From Chloroflexota bacterium (GTDB lineage Bacteria; Chloroflexota; Limnocylindria; Limnocylindrales; CSP1-4): 6,667 bases of DNA. The notes below the pieces were generated by a model. That model made no database searches. It was not told the DNA's origin and saw nothing but the letters and a program-made list of their open reading frames with translations. The position numbers were made by a program, and so were the translations under genes. The stretch lies in contig JACCXQ010000055.1 of NCBI GenBank assembly GCA_013696945.1, positions 1 to 6,667 of the forward strand. Reading direction: 5' to 3'. Every line of letters begins with the position of its first letter. Positions within the stretch are counted from its first letter, which is position 1. Of this stretch, positions 1 through 6,085 are shown one piece after another.

Positions 1-853
1 ACTCCCGCTCCGCGCTGAGCCCGGCGGCGTTCTCTCGAGCCAGGTCAGGCCTTCGCAGCGCGGCGGCCGCGAGCGTCGCGGAGGGCGTGCTGATGCTGCC
101 TGGCGGTCGGACCCGCTCGAGGCGCTCGATGGTGGGCCGCACGGCGACGCCGTAGCCGACGCGTATCCCTGGCAGAGCGAATGCCTTGGACAGCGTCCGG
201 ATCACGACCAGGTCGAGGTAACTGACCCGCAGGGGAACCGCCGTTTCGTGCCAGAACTCCGCGTACGCCTCATCGATGACGATCACCGGCGGCGGCCCAC
301 CGGTCGCGGCCGCCGCGCTGAGGATCCGTTCGATGGTCACGAGCGGTTCGGGAGCGCCCGTCGGGTTGTTGGGGGCGCATAGCCAGAGGAGTGCTGCGCC
401 GGGCAGCCGCTCGATCAGAGCATCGACATCAAGCGCGTACCTCTCGTCCGGACCGAGCCTGCGGACAGCCTCGACGGTCGCGCCACGTTGGCTGGTCAGG
501 ACGCCGTACATGGCATACGTAGGGGTGGGCAGGAGCGCCGCGGACCCTGCTGGCAGGAACGCCTTGGCGCACATGTCGAGTACCTCGTCGGCGCCCGCCC
601 CCACGACGATCTCGGAAGGATCCACGCCGACGTAGGCCGCCGCAGCCTCCGTCAGTTCCGCGTACGAGCTGTCGGGGTACTCGTTGAGGGGCGGATCCAT
701 CGCGCCCGCCAGGACCTCGGCCGCGAAGTCGGGCGCCACCGGTGAGGTGTTGGTGTCGAAGCGCAGGATGTCGGCCGGATCGAGCCCGTATCGAGCGGCG
801 ATGGCACGGTCCGATGGCTCCCATGTGTAGACCTGGGATGCGGGTCGTGGCAC
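1..853 (-). CDS. hisC: Histidinol-phosphate aminotransferase-like PLP enzyme, 3' end cut off by the window edge
   Basis: This is a fold-type I PLP aminotransferase. HisC moves an amino group from glutamate to imidazole-acetol phosphate in cytoplasmic histidine synthesis. The reading frame is open from a GTG at 853 to the left edge (284 codons seen; the family is usually about 350-370 residues, so roughly 70-85 C-terminal residues are missing). Visible motifs are YTWEPS (9-14), NEYPD (57-61), GAGADEVLD (85-93), APNNPTG (160-166), IDEAYAEF (193-200), and LSKAFALPGIRVGYG (221-235) with the Schiff-base lysine at K223 and a phosphate-binding arginine at R231, followed by RPPGSIST (249-256). The GTG is the only usual start between the preceding in-frame TGA (875-877) and the first motif, and a GAGG stretch lies about 12 bases before it. 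It follows the EF-G-like gene by 35 bases, so it is probably the second gene of that operon. No other his gene is in view. Related branches (CobD-like, other class I/II enzymes) cannot be fully excluded. Confidence 0.88.
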   Translation of the reverse strand, partial: MPRPASQVYTWEPSDRAIAARYGLDPADILRFDTNTSPVAPDFAAEVLAGAMDPPLNEYPDSSYAELTEAAAAYVGVDPSEIVVGAGADEVLDMCAKAFLPAGSAALLPTPTYAMYGVLTSQRGATVEAVRRLGPDERYALDVDALIERLPGAALLWLCAPNNPTGAPEPLVTIERILSAAAATGGPPPVIVIDEAYAEFWHETAVPLRVSYLDLVVIRTLSKAFALPGIRVGYGVAVRPTIERLERVRPPGSISTPSATLAAAALRRPDLARENAAGLSAERE

Positions 854-888
854 GGCGCGGGTCCGCCTCGGGGGTCAGCTGGCCTGAC

Positions 889-2967
889 CTAGTGTCCGGC
901 GGCCTCGAGCTCCTTGCGGTGTGCATCGATGATCTTCTGTGCCACGTGGGCCGGGACCTCCTCGTAGTGGTCGAGGCTCGCGCGGAACGTGCCGCGCCCG
1001 CCGGTCAGGGAGCGCAGCTCCGTGGCGTACGTGAAGAGCTCGGATTGCGGCACGTGGGCACGCACGACCTGCATGCCGTCGGCGCTGTCCATGCCGAGCA
1101 CGCGGCCCCGCCGCGTGTTGAGGTCGCGGTTCACGTCGCCCATGTAGGTCTCAGGGACCCGGACCTCGACATCCATGATCGGCTCGAGGAGCGCGGGGCT
1201 GGACTCGTGGATGCCCTTGCGGGTGGCCATCGATGCCGCGAGCCGGAACGAGAGCTCGTCCGAGTCGACGGTGTGGAACGATCCGTCGTAGAGCGTCGCC
1301 TTGAAGTCCACCACCGGGTAGCCAGCCAGCGGCCCCTTGTCCGCCACGTCGCGCACGCCCTTCTCGACGCCTGAGAAGAACTGGCGTGGCACCGATCCGC
1401 CGACGATCTTCTCCGCGAACGCGACGCCGCCGCCGGGGTTCGGCTCGATGGCCAGCCACACGTGACCGAACTGACCGCGTCCGCCGGTCTGCTTCTTATG
1501 GCGCCCTTCGACCCGGGTCTCGCCGCGGATAGTCTCGCGATAGGGGACACGCGGCGGGTGCGTCACGACCGACGTCCCGAACTTGCGCTTGAGCCGCTCG
1601 GCGCTCACGGCGGTCTGGTTCTCCCCGAGCGTCCAGAGCAGCTGCTCCCCGGTTTCGACCGGCCGCTCCACGCGGATGGTTGGGTCCTCCTCGACCAGGC
1701 GGGCGAGCGCGGAGCTCAGCTTGTCCAGGTCGGCCTTTGACGCTGGCTCGATGGCGATGGGCAGCGTCGGCTCTGGGAACGCGAGCGGCGGCAGCGTGAG
1801 TGGCTTCTCGCGCTGGGACAGCGTGTCGCCGGTGACCGTGTGAAGTAGCTTGGCGACCGCGCCGATCTCGCCCGCCCCGACCGACCCGATCGGCTCGTGG
1901 TCTTTGCCCTTGACCCGCAGCACCTGCCCGATCCGCTCCTCCTCACCGCGACCTGCGTTCCACACATGGTCGTGCGACGAGATCTTCCCGGAGTAGACGC
2001 GGAAGTAGGTGAGCCGCCCGACGAAGGGGTCGGCTGCGGTCTTGAAGACCTGGGCGAGCAGCGGACCGTCCGGATCCGGCGGGACGTCCACTTCCTTAGC
2101 TGTCCCGTCAGTAGCCAGAGCCGGTGGCTCCTCGCCGGGGGAGGGGAGGTAGCGGACGATCGCGTCCAGGAGCCCCTCCACGCCGATGTCCTTCCCGGCC
2201 GCGGTCAGCATCACGGGCGCGAGCACGCTCTCCCGAACGCCCTTGTGGAGACAGGCCTCCAGCTCGGCGTCGCTCACCTCCTCGCCCTCGAGGTACTTCG
2301 TGAGGACGTCGTCATCCGCCTCGGCCGCCGCCTCGAGGAGCTGGTCGCGTCTGCGGCTGACCTCGTCGGCCAGGTCGTCCGGGATGGGCACCTCGGTCCG
2401 TTTGCCGCCGTCGTAGACCCACGCCGTCCGGTGCACGAGGTCCACGTAGCCACGGAACGACTCGGCGGCCCCGATGGCCACCTGGAGCGGTGCGATCTTG
2501 CTGCCGAAGGCTGCTCGCAACGCATCGAGCGCGGCGGTGGGGTCGGCGTTCTCGCGGTCGCATTTGGTGAGAACGAAGAGCGCGGCCGTGTTCGTCTGAC
2601 GGCCCAGTGCGATGGCCGTCTCGGTGCCCGCTTCCACGCCGCCCGAGGCATCCATCGTCAGGAGCGCTCCGTCGGCCGCCGCGAACCCCTCGACGACCTC
2701 GCCCGCGAAGTCGGCATAGCCCGGCGTGTCGATGAGCGTCGCGTGGTGGCCGTCGTGCTCGAGGCCCGCCACCGCGAGCGACAGGGAGAGCTTCCGCTTC
2801 TGCTCCTCAGGCTCGAAGTCCAGGCTGGCCGTCCCGTCATCTACGCGCCCCAGCCGCGTGATGGCACCCGCCTTGTGGAGAAGGTGTTCCGCAAGGGTCG
2901 TCTTCCCGGACCCCGAGTGGCCGGCCAGCACCACGTTGCGCAGACGTGAGAGTTCCCCGTTGGACAT
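889..2967 (-). CDS. Elongation factor G-like translational GTPase (EF-G-2/FusA2 type)
   Basis: This is a 692-residue protein with the complete EF-G domain order: G domain (about 1-295, including the G' insert near 160-265), domain II (about 300-390), III (about 398-470), IV (about 475-592) and V (593-692). The P-loop is GHSGSGKTT (16-24), G3 is DTPGYADF (80-87) and G4 is TKCD (134-137). Domain IV carries GRHKKQTGGRGQFG and the tip segment GSFHTVDSDE (562-571); domain V begins LLEPIMDVEV. It departs from canonical EF-G: the P-loop is not AHIDAGKTT, switch I has RKLSL where RGITI is usual, the catalytic-His position is Y84, and domain III reads LGENQT where GMGELH is usual. These departures, in particular the GHxGSGKT and PGY signatures, are typical of the EF-G-2 paralogue group known from Thermus thermophilus and of mycobacterial FusA2, whose cellular role is not settled. 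The ATG at 2967 follows GGAGGTGA by 9 bases, so the start is secure. It is divergent from yebC. Confidence 0.92.
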   Translation of the reverse strand: MSNGELSRLRNVVLAGHSGSGKTTLAEHLLHKAGAITRLGRVDDGTASLDFEPEEQKRKLSLSLAVAGLEHDGHHATLIDTPGYADFAGEVVEGFAAADGALLTMDASGGVEAGTETAIALGRQTNTAALFVLTKCDRENADPTAALDALRAAFGSKIAPLQVAIGAAESFRGYVDLVHRTAWVYDGGKRTEVPIPDDLADEVSRRRDQLLEAAAEADDDVLTKYLEGEEVSDAELEACLHKGVRESVLAPVMLTAAGKDIGVEGLLDAIVRYLPSPGEEPPALATDGTAKEVDVPPDPDGPLLAQVFKTAADPFVGRLTYFRVYSGKISSHDHVWNAGRGEEERIGQVLRVKGKDHEPIGSVGAGEIGAVAKLLHTVTGDTLSQREKPLTLPPLAFPEPTLPIAIEPASKADLDKLSSALARLVEEDPTIRVERPVETGEQLLWTLGENQTAVSAERLKRKFGTSVVTHPPRVPYRETIRGETRVEGRHKKQTGGRGQFGHVWLAIEPNPGGGVAFAEKIVGGSVPRQFFSGVEKGVRDVADKGPLAGYPVVDFKATLYDGSFHTVDSDELSFRLAASMATRKGIHESSPALLEPIMDVEVRVPETYMGDVNRDLNTRRGRVLGMDSADGMQVVRAHVPQSELFTYATELRSLTGGRGTFRASLDHYEEVPAHVAQKIIDAHRKELEAAGH

Positions 2968-2976
2968 GCGACGAAG

Positions 2977-2984
2977 TCACCTCC
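2977..2984 (-). promoter_or_regulatory. Strong Shine-Dalgarno site of the EF-G-like gene
   Basis: Read on the minus strand, GGAGGTGA lies 9 bases before the ATG at 2967. It is the only near-perfect ribosome binding site in the window. It fixes the start of the EF-G-like gene and contrasts with the plus-strand genes yebC and ruvB, which have no such site. Confidence 0.85.
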
Positions 2985-2989
2985 GGCTG

Positions 2990-3008
2990 GCGGTCCGGAT
3001 GGGACCGC
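2990..3008 (-). other. Stem-loop in the EF-G-like leader, just before the Shine-Dalgarno site
   Basis: GCGGTCC (2990-2996) pairs perfectly with GGACCGC (3002-3008) around a 5-base loop, giving a 7-bp GC-rich stem. In the minus-strand transcript the hairpin ends five bases before GGAGGTGA. A second perfect inverted repeat, GCCCGG/CCGGGC with only two bases between, lies at 3014-3027. No T-run follows either, so they do not look like terminators. They could shape ribosome access or mRNA stability, but in GC-rich DNA a short stem can arise by chance. Confidence 0.4.
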
Positions 3009-3053
3009 GGGATGCCCGGTGCCGGGCCCTGGGACGGTCGGGACTGAACGGCC

Positions 3054-3059
3054 ATCATA
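3054..3059 (-). promoter_or_regulatory. -10 element for the EF-G-like gene, overlapping the yebC -10
   Basis: On the minus strand the bases read TATGAT, one base from the TATAAT consensus. This predicts a transcript start near 3047 and a leader of about 80 bases before the ATG at 2967. No good -35 hexamer is seen at 16-18 bases; the nearest GTGAC-like string (3080-3085) is about 20 bases away. The element shares ATAT (3057-3060) with the plus-strand -10 of yebC. Confidence 0.5.
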
Positions 3060-3065
3060 TAGAAT
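3058..3065 (+). promoter_or_regulatory. yebC promoter -10 (TATAGAAT), probably giving a leaderless mRNA
   Basis: TATAGAAT is an AT-rich island in GC-rich DNA. Its TAGAAT part (3060-3065, pattern TANNNT) ends 8 bases before the yebC ATG at 3074. A start of transcription 7-9 bases downstream would fall on or next to the ATG. There is no Shine-Dalgarno sequence in front of the ATG, and no clear -35 hexamer was found. Confidence 0.6.
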
Positions 3066-3073
3066 CCGCGCCG

Positions 3074-3826
3074 ATGTCCGGTCACTCCAAGTGGTCCCAG
3101 ATAAAGCGCCAGAAGGGCGCCAACGACGCGAAGCGCGGAGCCCTCTTCACCAAGGTCGGCCGCGAGATAGCGATCGCCGCCCGTGCCGGAGGCGGGGACC
3201 CGGACGCGAACTACAAGCTGCGGCTGGCGGTCGAGAAGGCGCGGGCGGCCAACATGCCCGCGGACACCATCAAGCGGGCCATCGAGCGCGCGGTCGGTGG
3301 CGCCGATTCCGTCCAGTTCGAGGAGATCGTGTACGAGGGCTACGGACCGGGCGGTGTGGCTATCCTCGTGGAGACGGCCACCGACAACCGCAACCGGACC
3401 GCAGCCGAGGTGCGCTCGCTCTTCACGAAGGCCGGCGGCCAGCTCGCGGGCGCAGGGGCTGTCGCGTGGCAGTTCGAGCCGCGCGGTGTCGTCGTCATCC
3501 CTCGCGACGGCCAGGACCCCGACGAGATCGCGCTGGCGGCCATCGATGCCGGCGCAGAGGACGTGGACAGCGAAGCCGACCCGCTGGAGATCTACACCAG
3601 CCCGTCCGACCTCGAGCCTGTCCGCCAGGCGATCGAGTCGGCCGGTTACGCTGTCGAGTCCGCTGAACTGACCATGCAACCAAAGTCGACCATCGAGCTC
3701 GACCCGTCCGCGGCCCGGCAGAATCTGCGCCTCCTCGAGAACCTCGAGGACCTCGATGACGTCCAGCGCGTCACCGCCAACTTCGACATCCCGGACGAAC
3801 TCATGCTCGAGGCCGTCACCGCGTGA
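3074..3826 (+). CDS. yebC: YebC/PmpR/TACO1-family protein
   Basis: This 250-residue protein has the normal family length. The N-terminus MSGHSKWSQIKRQKGANDAK is the family hallmark, followed by RGALFTKVGREI, GGGDPDANYKLRLAVEKARAANMP and a DTIKRAIERAVGG helix. Later motifs are EIVYEGYGPGGVAILVE, TDNRNRTAAEVRSLFTKAGGQL and GAVAWQFEPRG; the C-terminus is acidic (RLLENLEDLDDVQRVTANFDIP). Family members have been described as transcriptional regulators (PmpR) and, for mitochondrial TACO1 and some bacterial YebC proteins, as factors that help ribosomes through difficult sequences; which applies here cannot be read from the sequence. The ATG at 3074 is chosen because the conserved MSGHSKW begins there, although the frame stays open upstream. 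The gene heads the ruv cluster, ends 19 bases before ruvC, and its stop codon lies inside a 10-bp hairpin. Confidence 0.95.
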   Translation: MSGHSKWSQIKRQKGANDAKRGALFTKVGREIAIAARAGGGDPDANYKLRLAVEKARAANMPADTIKRAIERAVGGADSVQFEEIVYEGYGPGGVAILVETATDNRNRTAAEVRSLFTKAGGQLAGAGAVAWQFEPRGVVVIPRDGQDPDEIALAAIDAGAEDVDSEADPLEIYTSPSDLEPVRQAIESAGYAVESAELTMQPKSTIELDPSAARQNLRLLENLEDLDDVQRVTANFDIPDELMLEAVTA

Positions 3827-3832
3827 CGGCCT
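3810..3832 (+). other. Perfect 10-bp stem-loop over the yebC stop codon
   Basis: AGGCCGTCAC (3810-3819) and GTGACGGCCT (3823-3832) are exact reverse complements around a CGC loop. The yebC TGA (3824-3826) is in the right arm. The ruvC ATG lies 13 bases further on and no Shine-Dalgarno site is seen between them. No T-run follows, so it is not a classic intrinsic terminator. It might act as an attenuator or U-less terminator, an mRNA-stability element, or a block to translational coupling between yebC and ruvC. Confidence 0.6.
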
Positions 3833-3845
3833 GAACGCCCGCGCG

Positions 3846-4325
3846 ATGATCGTCCTCGGCATCGATCCCGGGACCGCCCGGACGGGCTACGGCATCGTCG
3901 AGCGGTCGGGGAGCCAGCTGCGGGCTCTCGATTTCGGCTGCTTCGAGACGGTCAAGACCCTGACACTCCCGGAACGCCTCGTGGAGATCCATCGAGCCAT
4001 CGGCGAGCTCATCGACGAGCACCACCCGAGCGTCGTGGGCGTGGAGCGGCTGTTCTTCAACCGGAACGTCCAGACCGCCTTCGCGGTCGGGCAAGCGCGC
4101 GGTGTCGTCCTCCTCGCGGCCGCGCAGCACGGGCTGGCGGTCATGGAGTACGGGCCACACGAGGTGAAGATCGCCGTGACCGGATACGGCCGCGCGGAGA
4201 AGGGCCAGGTCCAGCGCATGGTCCAGGCGGTGCTGGGGATGGCCGAGCTGCCGCGCCCCGACGATGCGGCCGACGCACTTGCGGTGGCCATCTGCCTCGC
4301 CCATGGGCTTCGGCCGGCGGCCTGA
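3846..4325 (+). CDS. ruvC: Crossover junction endodeoxyribonuclease RuvC
   Basis: RuvC is the dimeric, Mg-dependent RNase H-fold nuclease that cuts two opposed strands of Holliday junctions after RuvAB branch migration. The 159-residue product has all four acidic catalytic positions: D7 in MIVLGIDPG, E67 in VVGVERLFF, and D140 and D143 in PRPDDAADALAVA. Other family signatures are GTARTGYGIVE (9-19), NRNVQTAFAVGQARGV (72-87) and YGPHEVKIAVTGYGRAEKGQV (102-122). The ATG at 3846 places D7 where it belongs; an open frame upstream would add a non-family extension inside yebC. No convincing Shine-Dalgarno sequence precedes it, so translation may depend on re-initiation after yebC or on a weak site. 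Four bases separate its stop from the ruvA start. Confidence 0.97.
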   Translation: MIVLGIDPGTARTGYGIVERSGSQLRALDFGCFETVKTLTLPERLVEIHRAIGELIDEHHPSVVGVERLFFNRNVQTAFAVGQARGVVLLAAAQHGLAVMEYGPHEVKIAVTGYGRAEKGQVQRMVQAVLGMAELPRPDDAADALAVAICLAHGLRPAA

Positions 4326-4329
4326 GCGC

Positions 4330-4917
4330 GTGATCGCCTCGCTCACCGGATCGGTCGCCGACATCGATGGAGACTCGCTCATCCTGGAGGTAGGCGGCAT
4401 CGGCTACCGGGTCCATTGCGGCCCTTCCACCCTCGCGGCGTGCCGTGCCGGTTCGAGCGTGAAGCTCCACACGCATCACCTGGTCCGCGAGGACCTGCAG
4501 GCGCTCTACGGCTTCCGGACGCCCGAGGAGCTCGGCTTCTTCGAGCTGCTCACCACCGTCACCGGCGTGGGGCCCAAGGTCGCCCTGGCCATCGTCTCCT
4601 CGCGACCCGTGGCGGACCTCCAGCTCGCCATCTTCCAGGGCGACGAGGCGGTGCTCACGGCCGTCAGCGGCGTCGGGAAGCGCCTTGCCGCTCGGATAGT
4701 GCTGGAGCTGAAGGAGAAGGTGGCCGCAGCCGGGGGCTCCGCCGGTCCATCGGGGTCGCCGTCCGCAGAGTCGGAGGTCGTGGCCGCCCTCCAGGCTCTT
4801 GGTTACAGCGCGACCGAGGCACGCGAGGCGGGGCGGGGCGCGGTCGCCGCGCTGCCTCCCGGTGCGTCGTTGGAGGAGAGGGTGAAGGGCGCTCTTCGTG
4901 TCCTCCGACGCGACTGA
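4330..4917 (+). CDS. ruvA: Holliday junction branch migration protein RuvA
   Basis: RuvA tetramers bind the four-way junction and load the RuvB motor. The 195-residue product begins [15 protein letters not shown] at a GTG. Domain I is an OB fold (1-62) that ends in [15 protein letters not shown]54 and D55 match the acidic pin that separates strands. Domain II carries two helix-hairpin-helix motifs, [13 protein letters not shown] (76-88) and [18 protein letters not shown] (111-128). A Gly/Ser/Pro/Ala-rich flexible linker (about 132-146) leads to the C-terminal RuvB-binding domain III with [19 protein letters not shown]. The GTG is preferred because RuvA proteins nearly always start M-I-x-x-L-x-G, and the ATG 66 bases upstream lies inside ruvC. 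The four-base gap after the ruvC TGA suggests translational coupling. Confidence 0.96.
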   Translation: MIASLTGSVADIDGDSLILEVGGIGYRVHCGPSTLAACRAGSSVKLHTHHLVREDLQALYGFRTPEELGFFELLTTVTGVGPKVALAIVSSRPVADLQLAIFQGDEAVLTAVSGVGKRLAARIVLELKEKVAAAGGSAGPSGSPSAESEVVAALQALGYSATEAREAGRGAVAALPPGASLEERVKGALRVLRRD

Positions 4918-4941
4918 CCGGAGCCCGCTGGCCGAGGGGAC

Positions 4942-4955
4942 CGAACATCCGTTCG
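4942..4955. promoter_or_regulatory. Putative LexA operator (SOS box) ahead of ruvB
   Basis: CGAAC-ATCC-GTTCG is a perfect palindrome in its two 5-base arms. It matches the Gram-positive LexA/DinR consensus CGAACRNRYGTTYG at every position except one R in the centre. It lies in the 70-base ruvA-ruvB gap and overlaps the expected -35 region (about 4951-4957) of the ruvB promoter, a normal place for a repressor. By eye I found no second GAAC-N4-GTTC site elsewhere in the window. The motif match is seen directly; LexA binding is inferred. Confidence 0.72.
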
Positions 4956-4979
4956 CTTCCGTCGCCAGGCTGCTAGACT
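4952..4979 (+). promoter_or_regulatory. ruvB promoter: extended -10 (TGCTAGACT), probably leaderless
   Basis: TAGACT (4974-4979) fits TANNNT and is preceded by TGC, the extended -10 form. TTCGCT (4952-4957), 16 bases upstream, is a weak -35 that overlaps the putative LexA site. The -10 ends 8 bases before the ruvB ATG (4988), exactly as at yebC, so transcription should start at or next to the ATG. The 8 bases between contain no Shine-Dalgarno sequence. Confidence 0.6.
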
Positions 4980-4987
4980 GGGGCCCG

Positions 4988-6085
4988 ATGGACGAGGGCG
5001 CCCGGATAGTCACCCCCGCCCCGCTCGAGGTGGATGAAGCCACCGTCGAGACGAGTCTGCGACCACGGCGACTTGCCGAGTACATCGGCCAGACGCAGGT
5101 CAAGCAGAACCTCTCCATCCTCCTCGCGGCAGCGACGCAGCGGCATGAGGCGGCTGACCACGTGCTCCTCTACGGCCCGCCCGGCCTGGGAAAGACCACG
5201 CTGGCCAACATCGTGGCGCGCGAGCTTGGGGTGAACATCCACACCACGTCCGGCCCGGCCATCGAGCGCGCCGGTGACCTCGCCGCGATCCTCACCAATC
5301 TCGACGAACGCGACGTGCTCTTCATCGACGAGATCCACCGCCTCAACCACGCCGTCGAGGAGATCCTCTACCCGGCCATGGAGGACTTCGCGATCGACGT
5401 GATGATCGGTCGCGGGCCCAGCGCGCGCAGTCTGCGCCTGGGCCTCAAGTCGTTCACGGTGGTCGGTGCCACGACGCGAGCGGGCCGCATCAGCTCACCG
5501 CTCCGCGACCGGTTCGGGGCCGTGTACCGGCTCGACTACTACTCCCCGGACGAGCTGGCCACGATCATCGAGCGGTCGGCGGGCATCCTCGACGTGGAGA
5601 TCGAGCCGCAAGCGATCCGGGGCCTGGCGCGGCGGGGGAGGGGCACGCCGCGAGTCGTCAACCGCCTGTTGCGGCGTGTCCGGGACCACGCCGAGGTCAC
5701 CGGCGACGGCCGCATCACGGCCACGCAGGCCGAGGCAGCGATGACCGCCATGGACATCGACGACGAGGGGCTCGACACCACGGATCGGCGCCTCCTCGCT
5801 GCCATCGTCCAGAAGTTCGCCTCGGGGCCGGTCGGCGGGGCAGCGCTGGCCGCCGTCATCGGCGAGGAGGTCGACACGATCGAGGACGTCTACGAGCCCT
5901 TTCTGCTGCAGCTCGGCTTCCTCGACCGCACGCCGCAGGGGAGGGTGGCCACGGAACGGGCGCGCGACCACCTGCGTGGCATGGGCTACGAGGTGCCGCC
6001 TCCGCGTCGCTCCGAGCGATCCGACGCGGGTCTCTGGGACGGCATCACGACCGAGGGACGGACCGAGTCCGAGACGCCTGCGTGA
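4988..6085 (+). CDS. ruvB: Holliday junction branch migration ATPase RuvB
   Basis: RuvB is the hexameric AAA+ motor that drives branch migration with RuvA. The 365-residue product has [12 protein letters not shown] (24-35), Walker A GPPGLGKT (63-70), Walker B LFIDEIH (111-117), the [18 protein letters not shown] segment (130-147), sensor 1 GATTRAG (160-166), the arginine finger in SPLRDRFG (170-177), sensor 2 [12 protein letters not shown] (219-230) and a C-terminal winged-helix domain (from about 260) with [15 protein letters not shown] and [20 protein letters not shown]. The ATG at 4988 gives [10 protein letters not shown], like other RuvB N-termini, and sits 8 bases after a -10 element. 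A GTG at 4898 is in frame but would overlap ruvA and add 30 unrelated residues. The 70-base gap after ruvA carries a LexA-like operator, so ruvB can probably be induced by DNA damage apart from ruvC and ruvA. Confidence 0.97.
   Translation: MDEGARIVTPAPLEVDEATVETSLRPRRLAEYIGQTQVKQNLSILLAAATQRHEAADHVLLYGPPGLGKTTLANIVARELGVNIHTTSGPAIERAGDLAAILTNLDERDVLFIDEIHRLNHAVEEILYPAMEDFAIDVMIGRGPSARSLRLGLKSFTVVGATTRAGRISSPLRDRFGAVYRLDYYSPDELATIIERSAGILDVEIEPQAIRGLARRGRGTPRVVNRLLRRVRDHAEVTGDGRITATQAEAAMTAMDIDDEGLDTTDRRLLAAIVQKFASGPVGGAALAAVIGEEVDTIEDVYEPFLLQLGFLDRTPQGRVATERARDHLRGMGYEVPPPRRSERSDAGLWDGITTEGRTESETPA

Noticed and set aside
232..247. Second LexA-like half match (GAAC-CGCC-GTTT)
   Set aside because: It lies inside the hisC coding region, the right arm is imperfect and no promoter is next to it, so it is probably chance.
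429..926. Minus-strand ORF starting at ATG 926
   Set aside because: It overlaps the EF-G-like 3' end and runs out of frame through hisC. Its Arg/Gly-rich translation has no family motif, whereas the hisC frame has a full set of motifs.
742..1374. Plus-strand ORF opposite the EF-G-like gene and the hisC start
   Set aside because: It is an antisense shadow of GC-rich coding DNA with no domain, promoter or ribosome binding site.
1897..2949. Long (350-codon) plus-strand ORF opposite the EF-G-like G domain and domain II
   Set aside because: Its length comes from high GC in the antisense frame. Its translation shows no recognisable motif, while the minus strand encodes a complete EF-G-like protein.
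2726..3073. N-terminal extension of the yebC frame back to 2726
   Set aside because: It crosses the divergent promoter and the other gene. The conserved family N-terminus MSGHSKW begins at 3074.
3720..3765. Repeated CTCGA/CCTCGA pentamers near the yebC 3' end
   Set aside because: They are explained by Leu-Glu and Leu-Asp codons in the acidic C-terminal segment (LLENLEDLDD). This is codon bias and not a repeat element.
2837..3862. Long minus-strand ORF opposite yebC
   Set aside because: It is the antisense shadow of a clear YebC gene and would also run through the divergent promoter region.
4898..4987. Upstream GTG start for ruvB at 4898
   Set aside because: It would overlap the ruvA end, translate through the LexA-like site and -10 region, and add 30 residues unlike RuvB. 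The ATG at 4988 fits the family.
4141..5118. Long minus-strand ORF opposite ruvC, ruvA and the start of ruvB
   Set aside because: Low-complexity Arg/Gly/Pro-rich shadow of three well-supported genes.
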